This document shows, one piece after another, positions 45,802 to 55,494 of a DNA stretch of 64,000 bases; position 1 is the first letter of the stretch; every line of letters starts with the position of its first letter. The DNA is from an uncultured Clostridia bacterium (GTDB lineage Bacteria > Bacillota > Clostridia > Oscillospirales > Acutalibacteraceae). A program made the position numbers and the translations under genes. The notes below the pieces were generated by a model. It saw only the letters and a list, made by a program, of their open reading frames with translations, had not been told where the DNA came from and ran no database searches. The stretch is from positions 62,001 to 126,000 of the forward strand of contig CANQGM010000003.1 in NCBI GenBank assembly GCA_947623205.1, in the 5' to 3' direction.

Positions 45802-46875
45802 ATGGCAAAAAAAGCTTTAATTGCGATGAGCGGCGGCGTAGACAGTTCGGTAGCCGCATATATTATTAAAAATTCGGGATACGACGCAACGGGCATAACG
45901 CTTAAACTTTTTGAAAATGAAGATATTGGCGAAAAAAGAGAGAAAACCTGCTGTTCGCTTGATGATATTGACGACGCGCGAAGCGTTTGCCGCAAAATAG
46001 GTATTCCGTACTATGTTTATAATTTTAAAGACAGCTTTAAAGAAAACGTAATACGCAGATTTATTGATGCCTATGAAAACGGTTCAACGCCAAATCCGTG
46101 CATTGACTGCAACAGATATATTAAATTTGAAAAACTAATGCGCAGAGCGGAAGAACTTGAATTTGACTTTGTGGTTACGGGTCACTATGCAATTATTGAA
46201 CATAATGACGGCACGGGCAGATATATTCTTAAAAAATCTTCTGATCCATCAAAGGATCAAAGCTATGTATTATACTCATTAACTCAAAAACAGCTTGCAA
46301 AAACGATTTTCCCTCTCGGCGGCATGACAAAAAAACGTGTTCGTGAAATAGCGCAAGAGCTTGGTCTTATAAATGCGCGCAAGCACGACAGTCAGGATAT
46401 TTGCTTTGTGCCGGACGGCGACTATGCAAAGTTTATTGAACAGTACACCGGCAAAGTATATCCTCACGGTAATTTTGTTGATGAAAACGGAAACATATTA
46501 GGCGAACATAAGGGTATTATTAAATACACTGTAGGTCAGCGCAAGGGTCTTGGACTTGCCCTTCCCCGCCCTATGTATGTCAAGGAAAAGGACCTTGCCG
46601 GCAACAAGGTTATTCTTTGCGATAACAGCAGACTTTTTTCAAAGGAATTGTACGCAAAGGACATCAATTTAATTTCCTGCGAAAAAATCGACAAGCCTAT
46701 AAAAATTAAGGCAAAAGTACGCTATAATCAACCGGAGCAAAATGCAACGGTCGAGCAGACAGATGAAAATACAATTCACGTTGTTTTTGACGAACCACAG
46801 CGCGCAATATCCAAAGGTCAGGCTGTGGTGCTGTATGACGGTGATGTTGTTGTCGGCGGCGGCACAATAATTTGA
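45802..46875 (+). CDS. mnmA: tRNA-specific 2-thiouridylase MnmA
   Basis: 357 residues. It 2-thiolates U34 of tRNA-Lys, -Glu and -Gln. The PP-loop AMSGGVDSSVAAY (8-20), active cysteines in NPCIDCN (about 95-101) and SQDICFVP (about 196-203), and the C-terminal beta-barrel are complete. It is second in the nadA-mnmA operon with a terminator after it. Confidence 0.96.
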   Translation: MAKKALIAMSGGVDSSVAAYIIKNSGYDATGITLKLFENEDIGEKREKTCCSLDDIDDARSVCRKIGIPYYVYNFKDSFKENVIRRFIDAYENGSTPNPCIDCNRYIKFEKLMRRAEELEFDFVVTGHYAIIEHNDGTGRYILKKSSDPSKDQSYVLYSLTQKQLAKTIFPLGGMTKKRVREIAQELGLINARKHDSQDICFVPDGDYAKFIEQYTGKVYPHGNFVDENGNILGEHKGIIKYTVGQRKGLGLALPRPMYVKEKDLAGNKVILCDNSRLFSKELYAKDINLISCEKIDKPIKIKAKVRYNQPEQNATVEQTDENTIHVVFDEPQRAISKGQAVVLYDGDVVVGGGTII

Positions 46876-46889
46876 AATCAATAATAATT

Positions 46890-46922
46890 AAGGGCGCATC
46901 AGAAATGCGCCCTTTTGTTTTG
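46890..46922. terminator. Bidirectional terminator
   Basis: AAGGGCGCAT pairs with ATGCGCCCTT, T-rich on the plus side; lies between convergent mnmA and the DUF896 gene. Confidence 0.85.
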
Positions 46923-47141
46923 TTATTTATTGTTTTTTGTATATGCTTCTTTAAACGGAACGACCCTGCCGTCTTTTTCCTTAACGCTTACATTATCCAG
47001 AGTGCTGTTAAACTGTGAGCGAATTTCTTTAAGATAAACCGCATACAGCCTTTTTTGTTCTGCCTGTTCCTCAACAGAAAGCCCCTGCTCGCGCTTCTTT
47101 TTTGCAAGCTCATTTATTCTGCTAAGCATTTCTTTATCCAT
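46923..47141 (-). CDS. DUF896 family protein (YnzC-like)
   Basis: 72 residues. MLSRINELAKKKREQGLSVEE and the RLYAVYLKEIRSQFNSTLDNV helix identify DUF896 (UPF0291), small two-helix proteins of Firmicutes related to B. subtilis YnzC. GAGGTAG precedes the ATG. Function of the family is unsettled; in Bacillus it is linked to the SOS region. Confidence 0.92.
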   Translation of the reverse strand: MDKEMLSRINELAKKKREQGLSVEEQAEQKRLYAVYLKEIRSQFNSTLDNVSVKEKDGRVVPFKEAYTKNNK

Positions 47142-47291
47142 TTAAACTACCTCTTATTGTTTATGCTGATATAATAATATCATAAATATACTTTAACTAC
47201 AAGCACCGGTCTGACTCTGTTTAAAAACGGGATTGAAAAGATAAAATCTCTGTGTTATGATTTAATTAAACAACTAAAACGGACGGTGCGT

Positions 47292-49004
47292 ATGGAACAA
47301 TTCAGCTTACTTCATCCTAAGGATTCAAAGGCGTCTTATCACACGCTTACAAAAGAGGCAATTAACGATTTGTCGGTTGATTTTATATGTAATGCGCTTA
47401 CAACAGAACCCTACGAACAAAACAGTATTAAGCAGCTTCTTGTTAATATTACTGATGATGAAAAAGTTATTAAATACAGATGTGATGTTTTTGATGATTT
47501 TATGCGATTTCCTCAGCTTCGCAATGACTTAACGGCTCTGCTTGAAAAGCTTAATGACCTTCGTGAAATTGAGCGTTTTCAAAAGGATTCGGAGGCCTCG
47601 TCACTTTGGCAGCTTATCAACCGTCTGCGTGAAATGGGCGGCTATGTTGACTGTATAACCCAAATTAAATCAACTCTTGAAACAATAGAAGTAAAGTCAG
47701 AGGGACTTTTACAGCTGAAAAGAAATGTACAGGCAATTTACAACGGCAGCGGTTTTCCCGACCTGAAAAAGGATATTGAAGAAACCCTTGCAAAAGCACA
47801 AAGGCTTAAGAGTATTACACTGGGGGTAAATCTTGACGAACTTCTCCGTCCGAAAACCGTTGGCGTAGTGTCATTGAACGATAAGGAATTTACCGACAGC
47901 GGAATTTTAAAAAGGTTTATGAACTTTGCAAACAACGGCAATGAACTGCACAGCGGCAATGATGTGTCGGGATTTATCAATTTTCATCCTGCGAATCCTA
48001 ACACCTCAGCATTCGGTATAGGTAAAATGGTTGTCGGAGCACAGCAGGACGTAAATCAAATTTTTAAAAGCGGACTCACCGGAGCAGATCCGCTTTCGGA
48101 CGCGCTGAAAAAGGTAGTCACCGATATTCTTCAAAGAACGGTAAACGACATAAAGTCAATGCTGAATAAATATGTAAACATCAACGGCTATTCGCTTGTA
48201 TCGCTTATGCCCGAAATAATTTTTTACATTCGCTTTGCCGAGTTGTGCGATAAAATAAAACAAAAAAATCTTCCGCTTTGCAAAGCAGAGGTTTTGCCAA
48301 AAGAATGCCGCGAATGTTTTTCGTCTGATATTTATAACATTAAGCTGGCGATAAAATCAGTAAACGGAGAAGATATTGACATTGTCACAAATGAATTTTC
48401 GTTTGATAATAGCAAGCGTATCGTAATTCTCACCGGTCCGAACCGGGGCGGCAAAACCACCATAACGCAGGCTGTGGGACTTGCATTTCTGCTTGCGCAA
48501 AACGGAATTTATGTTCCGGCGTCAGCAATGAAATTCAGCCCCTGCGACAACATATACACCCACTTTCCTGCTGATGAAAACGATACCTTAGATTTGGGCA
48601 GGCTCGGAGAAGAAAGCAAGCGACTTTCCCAAATATTCAATTCTGCAACAAAATACAGTCTTATTCTGCTTAATGAAAGCCTTGCAACCACAAACGTTGC
48701 CGAAGGTTTATACATTGCAAAGGACGTTGTAAAATCAATGCGTTACCTTGGTGTGCGTTCAATTTTCAACACTCATATGCATGACCTTGCAAGAAACCTT
48801 GATGATGTAAACAAAAGCGTTGAAGGCGACAGCAGGGTTGAAAGTATAGTAACGGGAATTGAGAACGGACGGCGTTCATTCAAGATATTTGTTTCACCTC
48901 CGCAGGGTGTGAGCTACGCTAAAGATATTGCGCAAAAGTACGGAGTTACATTTGAAACGATAAAAGCCGAAATCGACTCTAAAAATAAATCTCCTGAAAG
49001 CTGA
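47292..49004 (+). CDS. MutS-family ATPase, not the mismatch-repair MutS
   Basis: 570 residues. The C-terminal ABC-type ATPase has Walker A LTGPNRGGKTT (about 381-391) and the FNTHMHDLA H-loop. The Walker B reads LILLNESLAT, Asn-Glu instead of Asp-Glu. The N-terminal mismatch-recognition domain is lacking; the lever/clamp helices are present. This fits MutS-like proteins of clostridia rather than MutS or MutS2 (no Smr domain). The ATG at 47292 follows GGACGG. A terminator follows. Confidence 0.85.
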   Translation: MEQFSLLHPKDSKASYHTLTKEAINDLSVDFICNALTTEPYEQNSIKQLLVNITDDEKVIKYRCDVFDDFMRFPQLRNDLTALLEKLNDLREIERFQKDSEASSLWQLINRLREMGGYVDCITQIKSTLETIEVKSEGLLQLKRNVQAIYNGSGFPDLKKDIEETLAKAQRLKSITLGVNLDELLRPKTVGVVSLNDKEFTDSGILKRFMNFANNGNELHSGNDVSGFINFHPANPNTSAFGIGKMVVGAQQDVNQIFKSGLTGADPLSDALKKVVTDILQRTVNDIKSMLNKYVNINGYSLVSLMPEIIFYIRFAELCDKIKQKNLPLCKAEVLPKECRECFSSDIYNIKLAIKSVNGEDIDIVTNEFSFDNSKRIVILTGPNRGGKTTITQAVGLAFLLAQNGIYVPASAMKFSPCDNIYTHFPADENDTLDLGRLGEESKRLSQIFNSATKYSLILLNESLATTNVAEGLYIAKDVVKSMRYLGVRSIFNTHMHDLARNLDDVNKSVEGDSRVESIVTGIENGRRSFKIFVSPPQGVSYAKDIAQKYGVTFETIKAEIDSKNKSPES

Positions 49005-49008
49005 TAAA

Positions 49009-49037
49009 AACGGCAGACCGAAAATCGGTCTGCCGTT
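49009..49037. terminator. Bidirectional terminator
   Basis: AACGGCAGACCG pairs with CGGTCTGCCGTT around AAAAT; between the convergent MutS-like gene and ilvC. Confidence 0.85.
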
Positions 49038-49075
49038 AACTGTTTTTAATATAATCAAAAAGCGGTAATAATAAA

Positions 49076-50167
<1,092 letters not shown>

Positions 50168-50180
50168 TTATTCTGTAAGA

Positions 50181-50672
50181 TCAAACAGAAACCGATGCCG
50201 TTCCTCTGTCAATGGCAACGGTACCTGTTCTTACAATCTCACGGATACCATAAGGCTTTAATAAATCAATAAGCGTGTTGACGCGGTTTGCACATTCGCA
50301 GTATTCAACAGTAACACAGGAGGGCGAAACATCAACAATTTTTGCCTGCATAATCTCAACCGTTTTTATGATTTCGGCTCTTTTAGCCGCCGCGCAATGA
50401 ACTTTTATTAAAATAAGCTCACGGCTTATAAATTCGCCTTCGTTAAGACGCTTGACTTTTATTACGGGAATCAGCTTGTTAAGCTGCTTTTCAAGCTGTT
50501 CAACCACATATTCGTCACCGTTAGCAACAATTGTAATTCGTGACACATTCGGGTCGTTTGTTATACCGACAGCAAGGGAATCAATGTTAAAACCGCGGCG
50601 TGAAAAAAGTCCCGAAATTTTTGACAGAACACCCGCCTGATTTTCAACAAGTATTGATAACGTATATAGCAT
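50181..50672 (-). CDS. ilvN: Acetolactate synthase, regulatory small subunit
   Basis: 163 residues, the short IlvH/IlvN form. The N-terminal ACT domain (LVENQAGVLSKISGLFSRRGFNI) binds valine for feedback inhibition; the C-terminal ALS_ss domain follows. It starts 12 bp after ilvB. Confidence 0.95.
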   Translation of the reverse strand: MLYTLSILVENQAGVLSKISGLFSRRGFNIDSLAVGITNDPNVSRITIVANGDEYVVEQLEKQLNKLIPVIKVKRLNEGEFISRELILIKVHCAAAKRAEIIKTVEIMQAKIVDVSPSCVTVEYCECANRVNTLIDLLKPYGIREIVRTGTVAIDRGTASVSV

Positions 50673-50684
50673 TTGATCACCTCA

Positions 50685-52307
50685 TTAAATCGACGGAGTG
50701 TCGGGATAAACATTGCAGACAAGAATGAAAGGTTTATCGGAATCAACAACGCCCCTGATAATTTCTTCGGCTTCTTCATTTGAGCTTGCCTCCGCATGGT
50801 CAATTCCGTATGCGTCTGCTATTTTAAGAAAGTCGGGATCACCCTGAAGTATCGTTGCTGAGTGTCGTCCTCCGTAGTTATTATCCTGAAGCTCACGCAC
50901 CATACCAAGTCTTTTATTGCGCATAATAATAATTTTAATATTAAGGTTGTTGCCCGCAATAGTTGCAAGCTCGTTTAAACTCATTTGAAAGCTGCCGTCA
51001 CCGCACACAACAATTACGTCACGTTCGGGTCTTGCAAATTTTGCACCTACTGCGGCAGGAATTGAATATCCCATTGTACCCATACCGCCGGTTGTAAGAA
51101 ACCTGCCTTCGCGTATGCGAAAATTGTTTGCGCACCAAATTTGGTTTTGTCCGACATCTGCAACAAGAATTGCCTTTGAATGCAGCATTGAACTTAAATG
51201 TCCCACCAAAGTTCTGGGTTCGACATAGCCGTCAAATACGGGCGGTTCTTTAAACAAATCTTTTTTCCAAAGCCTGATTGTATCGCTCCATTGATTTAAA
51301 ACGGCAAAGTCGCCGATATTTTCAATTAACATATTCATTACATTGCGCATATCGCCTACTATGGGAATTTCGGTTTTTACATTTTTGCCGATTTCCGCCG
51401 GGTCAATGTCAATATGGATCACCGTAGTTTTTTCACTCATCTGGTCGGGAGCCGCAACGGCTCTGTCTCCGAGCCGCGCACCGCAGACGATTACCAAATC
51501 AGCTTCATGCAAAGCGCGGTTTGCAACAGCCTTTCCGTATGTGCCGAGCATTCCGAGATACAGTTCATGTTCGCTTGGCATAACGCCAATACCCATCATT
51601 GTTGAAATTACCGGGATTTTTGTTTTATCTACAAATTCCTGTAATTTAAGCTTTACACCCGAGCTGAGTACACCGCCCCCTGCAACTATCACAGGACGTT
51701 TGCTGGCTTTAATTGCCTCAACGGCACGCTTTACCTGAACTACATGACCTTTTGTGTTTGGCTTGTATCCCATAATGTTTACCTTGTCGGGATAAATAAA
51801 CTCATCTATCGAATTGGTTTGAATATCAATTGGAATATCAATCAGCACCGGACCCTGTCTGCCTGTTGAAGCAATATGAAAAGCCTCTTTAAAAATACGG
51901 GGCAGATCCTCGGTTTTGCTTACGAGGTAGCTGTGCTTTACAAAAGGTTCACAGGCACCCGTTATGTCTGCTTCCTGAAAAACATCGCGTCCGAGCAAAT
52001 CGCTGCGCACCTGTCCGGTTATTACAACCATAGGAATAGAATCGGTATAGGCAGTAGCGATACCTGTAATAAGATTTGTAGCTCCGGGGCCGGAGGTTGC
52101 AACGCAAACACCCGGACGACCGCTGCATCTTGCATAACCGCTTGCTGCGTGAGCCGCATTCTGCTCTTCGCGCACAAGAATGTGCTTTATACTTGAATCG
52201 TATATTTTATCATAAAACGGGCAGATAGCTGCACCCGGATAGCCGAACACGACCGAGACGCCCTCGGCTTCCAAACATTTTACCATAATTTCAGCACCGC
52301 TAATCAT
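50685..52307 (-). CDS. ilvB: Acetolactate synthase, catalytic large subunit
   Basis: 540 residues. This ThDP/FAD enzyme condenses pyruvate to acetolactate. The catalytic Glu (REEQNAAHAA), the FAD region (GIGVMPSEHELYLG) and the ThDP motif GDGSFQMSLNELAT are in place. Family members are usually 550-570 residues, so the C-terminus is compact. AGGAGG lies upstream of the ATG at a long (12-base) spacing. No T-box or leucine-leader attenuator is visible in the 115 bp upstream. Confidence 0.96.
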   Translation of the reverse strand: MISGAEIMVKCLEAEGVSVVFGYPGAAICPFYDKIYDSSIKHILVREEQNAAHAASGYARCSGRPGVCVATSGPGATNLITGIATAYTDSIPMVVITGQVRSDLLGRDVFQEADITGACEPFVKHSYLVSKTEDLPRIFKEAFHIASTGRQGPVLIDIPIDIQTNSIDEFIYPDKVNIMGYKPNTKGHVVQVKRAVEAIKASKRPVIVAGGGVLSSGVKLKLQEFVDKTKIPVISTMMGIGVMPSEHELYLGMLGTYGKAVANRALHEADLVIVCGARLGDRAVAAPDQMSEKTTVIHIDIDPAEIGKNVKTEIPIVGDMRNVMNMLIENIGDFAVLNQWSDTIRLWKKDLFKEPPVFDGYVEPRTLVGHLSSMLHSKAILVADVGQNQIWCANNFRIREGRFLTTGGMGTMGYSIPAAVGAKFARPERDVIVVCGDGSFQMSLNELATIAGNNLNIKIIIMRNKRLGMVRELQDNNYGGRHSATILQGDPDFLKIADAYGIDHAEASSNEEAEEIIRGVVDSDKPFILVCNVYPDTPSI

Positions 52308-52381
52308 TATGTTGTTGTACCTCCTGTCCTTTTATGTCACAAATATATAATTTACTTTTAAAGTATATTATACAATAAAGC

Positions 52382-52416
52382 AAAAAAAAAGTAAAGGGCA
52401 GAACATATGTCTGCCC
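52382..52416 (-). terminator. Terminator after cadA
   Basis: GGGCAGA pairs with TCTGCCC (52396-52416) with a long T-rich tract on the minus exit side. Confidence 0.85.
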
Positions 52417-52422
52417 ATATTT

Positions 52423-54507
52423 TTATTTGGTTTTTAAAATCCTTGTTGCATACAAAACGCAGGCTACGCATACGCCTGTGTCGGCAACGACCGACATCCA
52501 CATTGCGGTAAGACCAAATGCGGCAAGCACAATTACCGCAGCCTTTACTGCAATTGCGAAAATAATATTTGTTCTGACGGTATTCATAACTTTTCTTGAA
52601 ATTTTAACTGCTGACGGAAGCTGCTTTAATGTACCCGACGCAAGAACTGCGTCAGACGCTTCGATTGCGGCGTCGCTTCCGAAACCCATTGCCATTCCGC
52701 AGTCACTTGCAGACAGCACAGGGGCATCGTTAATGCCGTCACCCACAAAACAAACGGCTTTTGAATCAGCCTTTATCTTTTGCACAATATTCAGCTTATC
52801 TTCAGGCATTAGCTCCGATTTACATTCGCTGAGTTCAAGCTCACGACTTACCTTTTTAGCGGCAATCTTTGAGTCTCCGGTAAGCATTACGGTATTTTTA
52901 ACGCCGAGCTTTTTAAGAGATGAAATCACATCCCTTGCCTCTTTTCGAACGGTATCGCTTACGCTGAGTGTACCTATCAATTTACCGTCCAAAACAACAA
53001 ACACAGAAGCGTCGTCTTTTACGTATTTTCTCTGCTCCGCAGTCAAAATCTTTGTTCCGCCGCATCTAATTTCTCTGCCTTTAAATACGGCTCTTGTTCC
53101 GTGACCCGCGCTTTCGCTGTAATCTGTAAATTCAGGCAACTTTATACCCTCTGCCTTTTCTTTGATTGCTTTTGCAATAGGGTGTGATGAATATTTTTCG
53201 CAGGCCGCGGCAAAACATAGCACTTCCTCGTTAGTGTAATCGGATGTTGATGTTACCTTGTTTACGCTGAGTTTTCCGCTTGTAAGAGTTCCTGTTTTGT
53301 CAAATACAAATGTATCTGCTTTGGCAAGCGCCTCAATATATCTGCCGCCTTTAATAAGGACTCCTGATTCAGACGCGGCGCCGATACCCGAATAGTAAGA
53401 CAAGGGAACTGAAATTACTATTGCGCACGGACAGGACGCAACCAGACATACAAGCGCACGGTACAGCCAGACCGTAAACGAGCCGAGTCCGACAAGCGGC
53501 GGAATTATTGCGATTGCCACAGCAATAATTATTACAACAGGTGTATAAACCGAAGCAAATCGTGAAATAAGCTTTTCGTTATTTCCTTTTTTTGAAGCGG
53601 CGTCTTCAACAAGTTTTATTATTCTTGTTGCAGTGCTGTCGCCAAACTCCTTTGTGGTTTTTATTGTAATCAAATTGCTTCCGTTAATAGCGCCGCTTAA
53701 TACCTCGCTGCCCTCAACACAGTCGACAGGCAGGCTCTCTCCCGTAAGCGCCGACATATCAACGGTAGTTTTACCTTTTATTATTACTCCGTCAAGCGGT
53801 ATTCTTTCATACGGTTTTACAACAACCGTACTGCCTGTCTTAACGTCCTCAGCTTTAACGGTTCTTTCAGTATTATCTACTAAAATTGTAGCAAAGTCGG
53901 GACATATTTGAGCCAGCTTTTCAATATCTCTGCGCGACGCGTCAACTGCTTTGTCTTCAATAAGCTCACCGATTGAAAAGAGGATCGTAACCATTGCGCC
54001 TTCAACAAACTCTCCAAGACAAAATGCGGCTATTACCGCAATTGTCATAAGAGTTGTTTCATCTATTCTAAATTTGACCGCATTTTTTATTCCTTTTATA
54101 AATGTTTCCGTACCCGAAAGAAGAGTTGAAATAAGACAAACGGCAAATAGTGTAATTTTTTGCCATTGCAGTTCATTAAACCCCAATAACTCAAAAACAA
54201 TTGCCGCTATTCCGAATACAACCGAAATTATTAAAAACAGGGCTTCTTTATTAATTTTTTTGCTTTTATTTGTATCGGTTTTATCAGCTTTGTTTGTGTT
54301 GTCAATAACCGTCACGCCGTTTTCAATGCTGTCGCAAATATTTTGAATTTCAATCACGGCGTCATTCCTTGCGGTACAAAATCTTAGCTGCTTTGTAGCA
54401 AAGTTAAAGCTTACCTTATCATAGCCGTCGGTTTTTGCGATTTTGTTTTCTATTTTTGCCGCGCAGTGCGCACAATTCAAATTTTCAAGTGTAAATGTAT
54501 AGTTCAT
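52423..54507 (-). CDS. cadA: Zn/Cd/Pb-exporting P1B-type ATPase
   Basis: 694 residues. An N-terminal HMA domain (LNCAHCAAKIE at 9-19) is followed by eight membrane helices, the SCPCAIVIS CPC metal motif of Zn/Cd/Pb pumps, the phosphorylation motif DKTGTLT, the SHP motif (KYSSHPIAKA) and GDGINDAP. It lies 21 bp after an ArsR-family regulator gene, forming a two-gene efflux operon. Confidence 0.95.
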   Translation of the reverse strand: MNYTFTLENLNCAHCAAKIENKIAKTDGYDKVSFNFATKQLRFCTARNDAVIEIQNICDSIENGVTVIDNTNKADKTDTNKSKKINKEALFLIISVVFGIAAIVFELLGFNELQWQKITLFAVCLISTLLSGTETFIKGIKNAVKFRIDETTLMTIAVIAAFCLGEFVEGAMVTILFSIGELIEDKAVDASRRDIEKLAQICPDFATILVDNTERTVKAEDVKTGSTVVVKPYERIPLDGVIIKGKTTVDMSALTGESLPVDCVEGSEVLSGAINGSNLITIKTTKEFGDSTATRIIKLVEDAASKKGNNEKLISRFASVYTPVVIIIAVAIAIIPPLVGLGSFTVWLYRALVCLVASCPCAIVISVPLSYYSGIGAASESGVLIKGGRYIEALAKADTFVFDKTGTLTSGKLSVNKVTSTSDYTNEEVLCFAAACEKYSSHPIAKAIKEKAEGIKLPEFTDYSESAGHGTRAVFKGREIRCGGTKILTAEQRKYVKDDASVFVVLDGKLIGTLSVSDTVRKEARDVISSLKKLGVKNTVMLTGDSKIAAKKVSRELELSECKSELMPEDKLNIVQKIKADSKAVCFVGDGINDAPVLSASDCGMAMGFGSDAAIEASDAVLASGTLKQLPSAVKISRKVMNTVRTNIIFAIAVKAAVIVLAAFGLTAMWMSVVADTGVCVACVLYATRILKTK

Positions 54508-54528
54508 ATTTGATCCCTTTTCAATATG

Positions 54529-54855
54529 TTATTCAAGAACATGGTCAAGTCCCATTTCTATGATTTTTTTAACATGGTCATCATCAAGGCTGTAATATAT
54601 TTGTTTGCCGTCTCTTCTGACCCGCACCAGTTTATTTTGGCGCAGTACTCTAAGCTGATGGGAAATGGTGCTCTGCTCCATATTAAGCGCCTCTGCAATA
54701 CTTAATACGGACATTTCATTTTCAGAAATTGTAAACATTATTCTTATTCTTGTTGAATCACCGAACACCTTAAACAAATCTGCAAGTTCAAATAAAACTT
54801 CAAGATCGGGCATTTCGGCTGTAAATTTTTGATTGTTTTCTGCTGTATTATCCAT
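54529..54855 (-). CDS. czrA: ArsR/SmtB-family metal repressor (CzrA/CadC type)
   Basis: 108 residues. The winged helix spans SVLSIAEALNMEQSTISHQL and RVRRDGKQIYYSL. The last helix reads DDHVKKIIEMG then LDHVLE: Asp-x-His, then His 11 residues on, then Glu three further, which is the alpha-5 Zn site of CzrA/SmtB with the last His replaced by Glu. No N-terminal Cys site is seen. It is first in the operon with cadA and probably binds the palindrome at 54904. Confidence 0.92.
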   Translation of the reverse strand: MDNTAENNQKFTAEMPDLEVLFELADLFKVFGDSTRIRIMFTISENEMSVLSIAEALNMEQSTISHQLRVLRQNKLVRVRRDGKQIYYSLDDDHVKKIIEMGLDHVLE

Positions 54856-54903
54856 GTTGCATCTCCTAAAAGTGTATAGATTTTGTTTATTAATTATAAT
54901 AGT

Positions 54904-54925
54904 TGAACATATGTAAATGTGTTCA
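54904..54925. promoter_or_regulatory. ArsR-type operator before czrA-cadA
   Basis: TGAACA and TGTTCA flank ten bases, 49 bp upstream of the repressor start and just before a TATAAT-like -10 box on the minus strand. TGAACA/TGTTCA half-sites are typical of SmtB/CzrA-family operators. Confidence 0.65.
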
Positions 54926-55274
54926 TATGTTTAATATAAATATAGCATTATATATCCGCCCTGTCAAGCATAATATAAAATTTTCTCCAAAAATTTTCAG
55001 AATCAAATCGGATTATAAATTATCTGTTAAGGAAAACTAAATAAAAATAACATAATATATTACCATTAAAATATAAACATATTGTACTTTGCATAAGGCT
55101 GAAAGATATTTCAAATTTTTAATTCTTCATATGAATAAAGTTACTAATTTATTTCTTTTTCAGAAAATATTATAAATTTTTATAAGAGTTAGACATATTA
55201 AAAAATAAAAATTACATTTTTACAACAAATTGGGTACAACTTTGCTAAAATTAGGTTACAATTTTAATATTACG
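54926..55274. other. Non-coding AT-rich region
   Basis: About 350 bp between the cad operator and the murA promoter. No gene, RNA or repeat with support was seen. Confidence 0.4.
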
Positions 55275-55303
55275 TTGACTTTACTACAAGATTGTAGTAT
55301 CAT
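55275..55303 (+). promoter_or_regulatory. Promoter with operator palindrome upstream of murA
   Basis: TTGACT (55275-55280), a 17-bp spacer and TATCAT (55298-55303). The spacer is almost entirely the perfect 18-bp palindrome TACTACAAGATTGTAGTA (55282-55299), so a dimeric repressor could block it. It points toward murA, 192 bp away. Confidence 0.65.
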
Positions 55304-55338
55304 TTTCTAAGAAAGAATTGTAGCGTTACATACGCGTA

Positions 55339-55429
55339 ACCACAATAAATAGTGTATTTAATAAAATGTAATATATTTTGTGGGTTATAAGATTTTTTTA
55401 TTGTTTTACCACAATATATAGTTTATCTA
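55339..55429 (+). repeat. Pair of imperfect direct repeats in the murA leader
   Basis: ACCACAATAAATAGTGTATT (from 55339) recurs as ACCACAATATATAGTTTATC (from 55408), 69 bp apart, both inside the untranslated leader of murA. They could be regulator sites or RNA elements. Confidence 0.5.
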
Positions 55430-55494
55430 TAAAGACATCTACACTTATTTAGTTATTGTATGGAAAATCAATTACTGTATTGGAGTGTAAATAA

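Noticed and set aside
52308..52422. Branched-chain attenuator before ilvB
   Set aside because: Only the cadA terminator hairpin and an AT-rich stretch; no leader peptide rich in Leu/Val/Ile codons was found.
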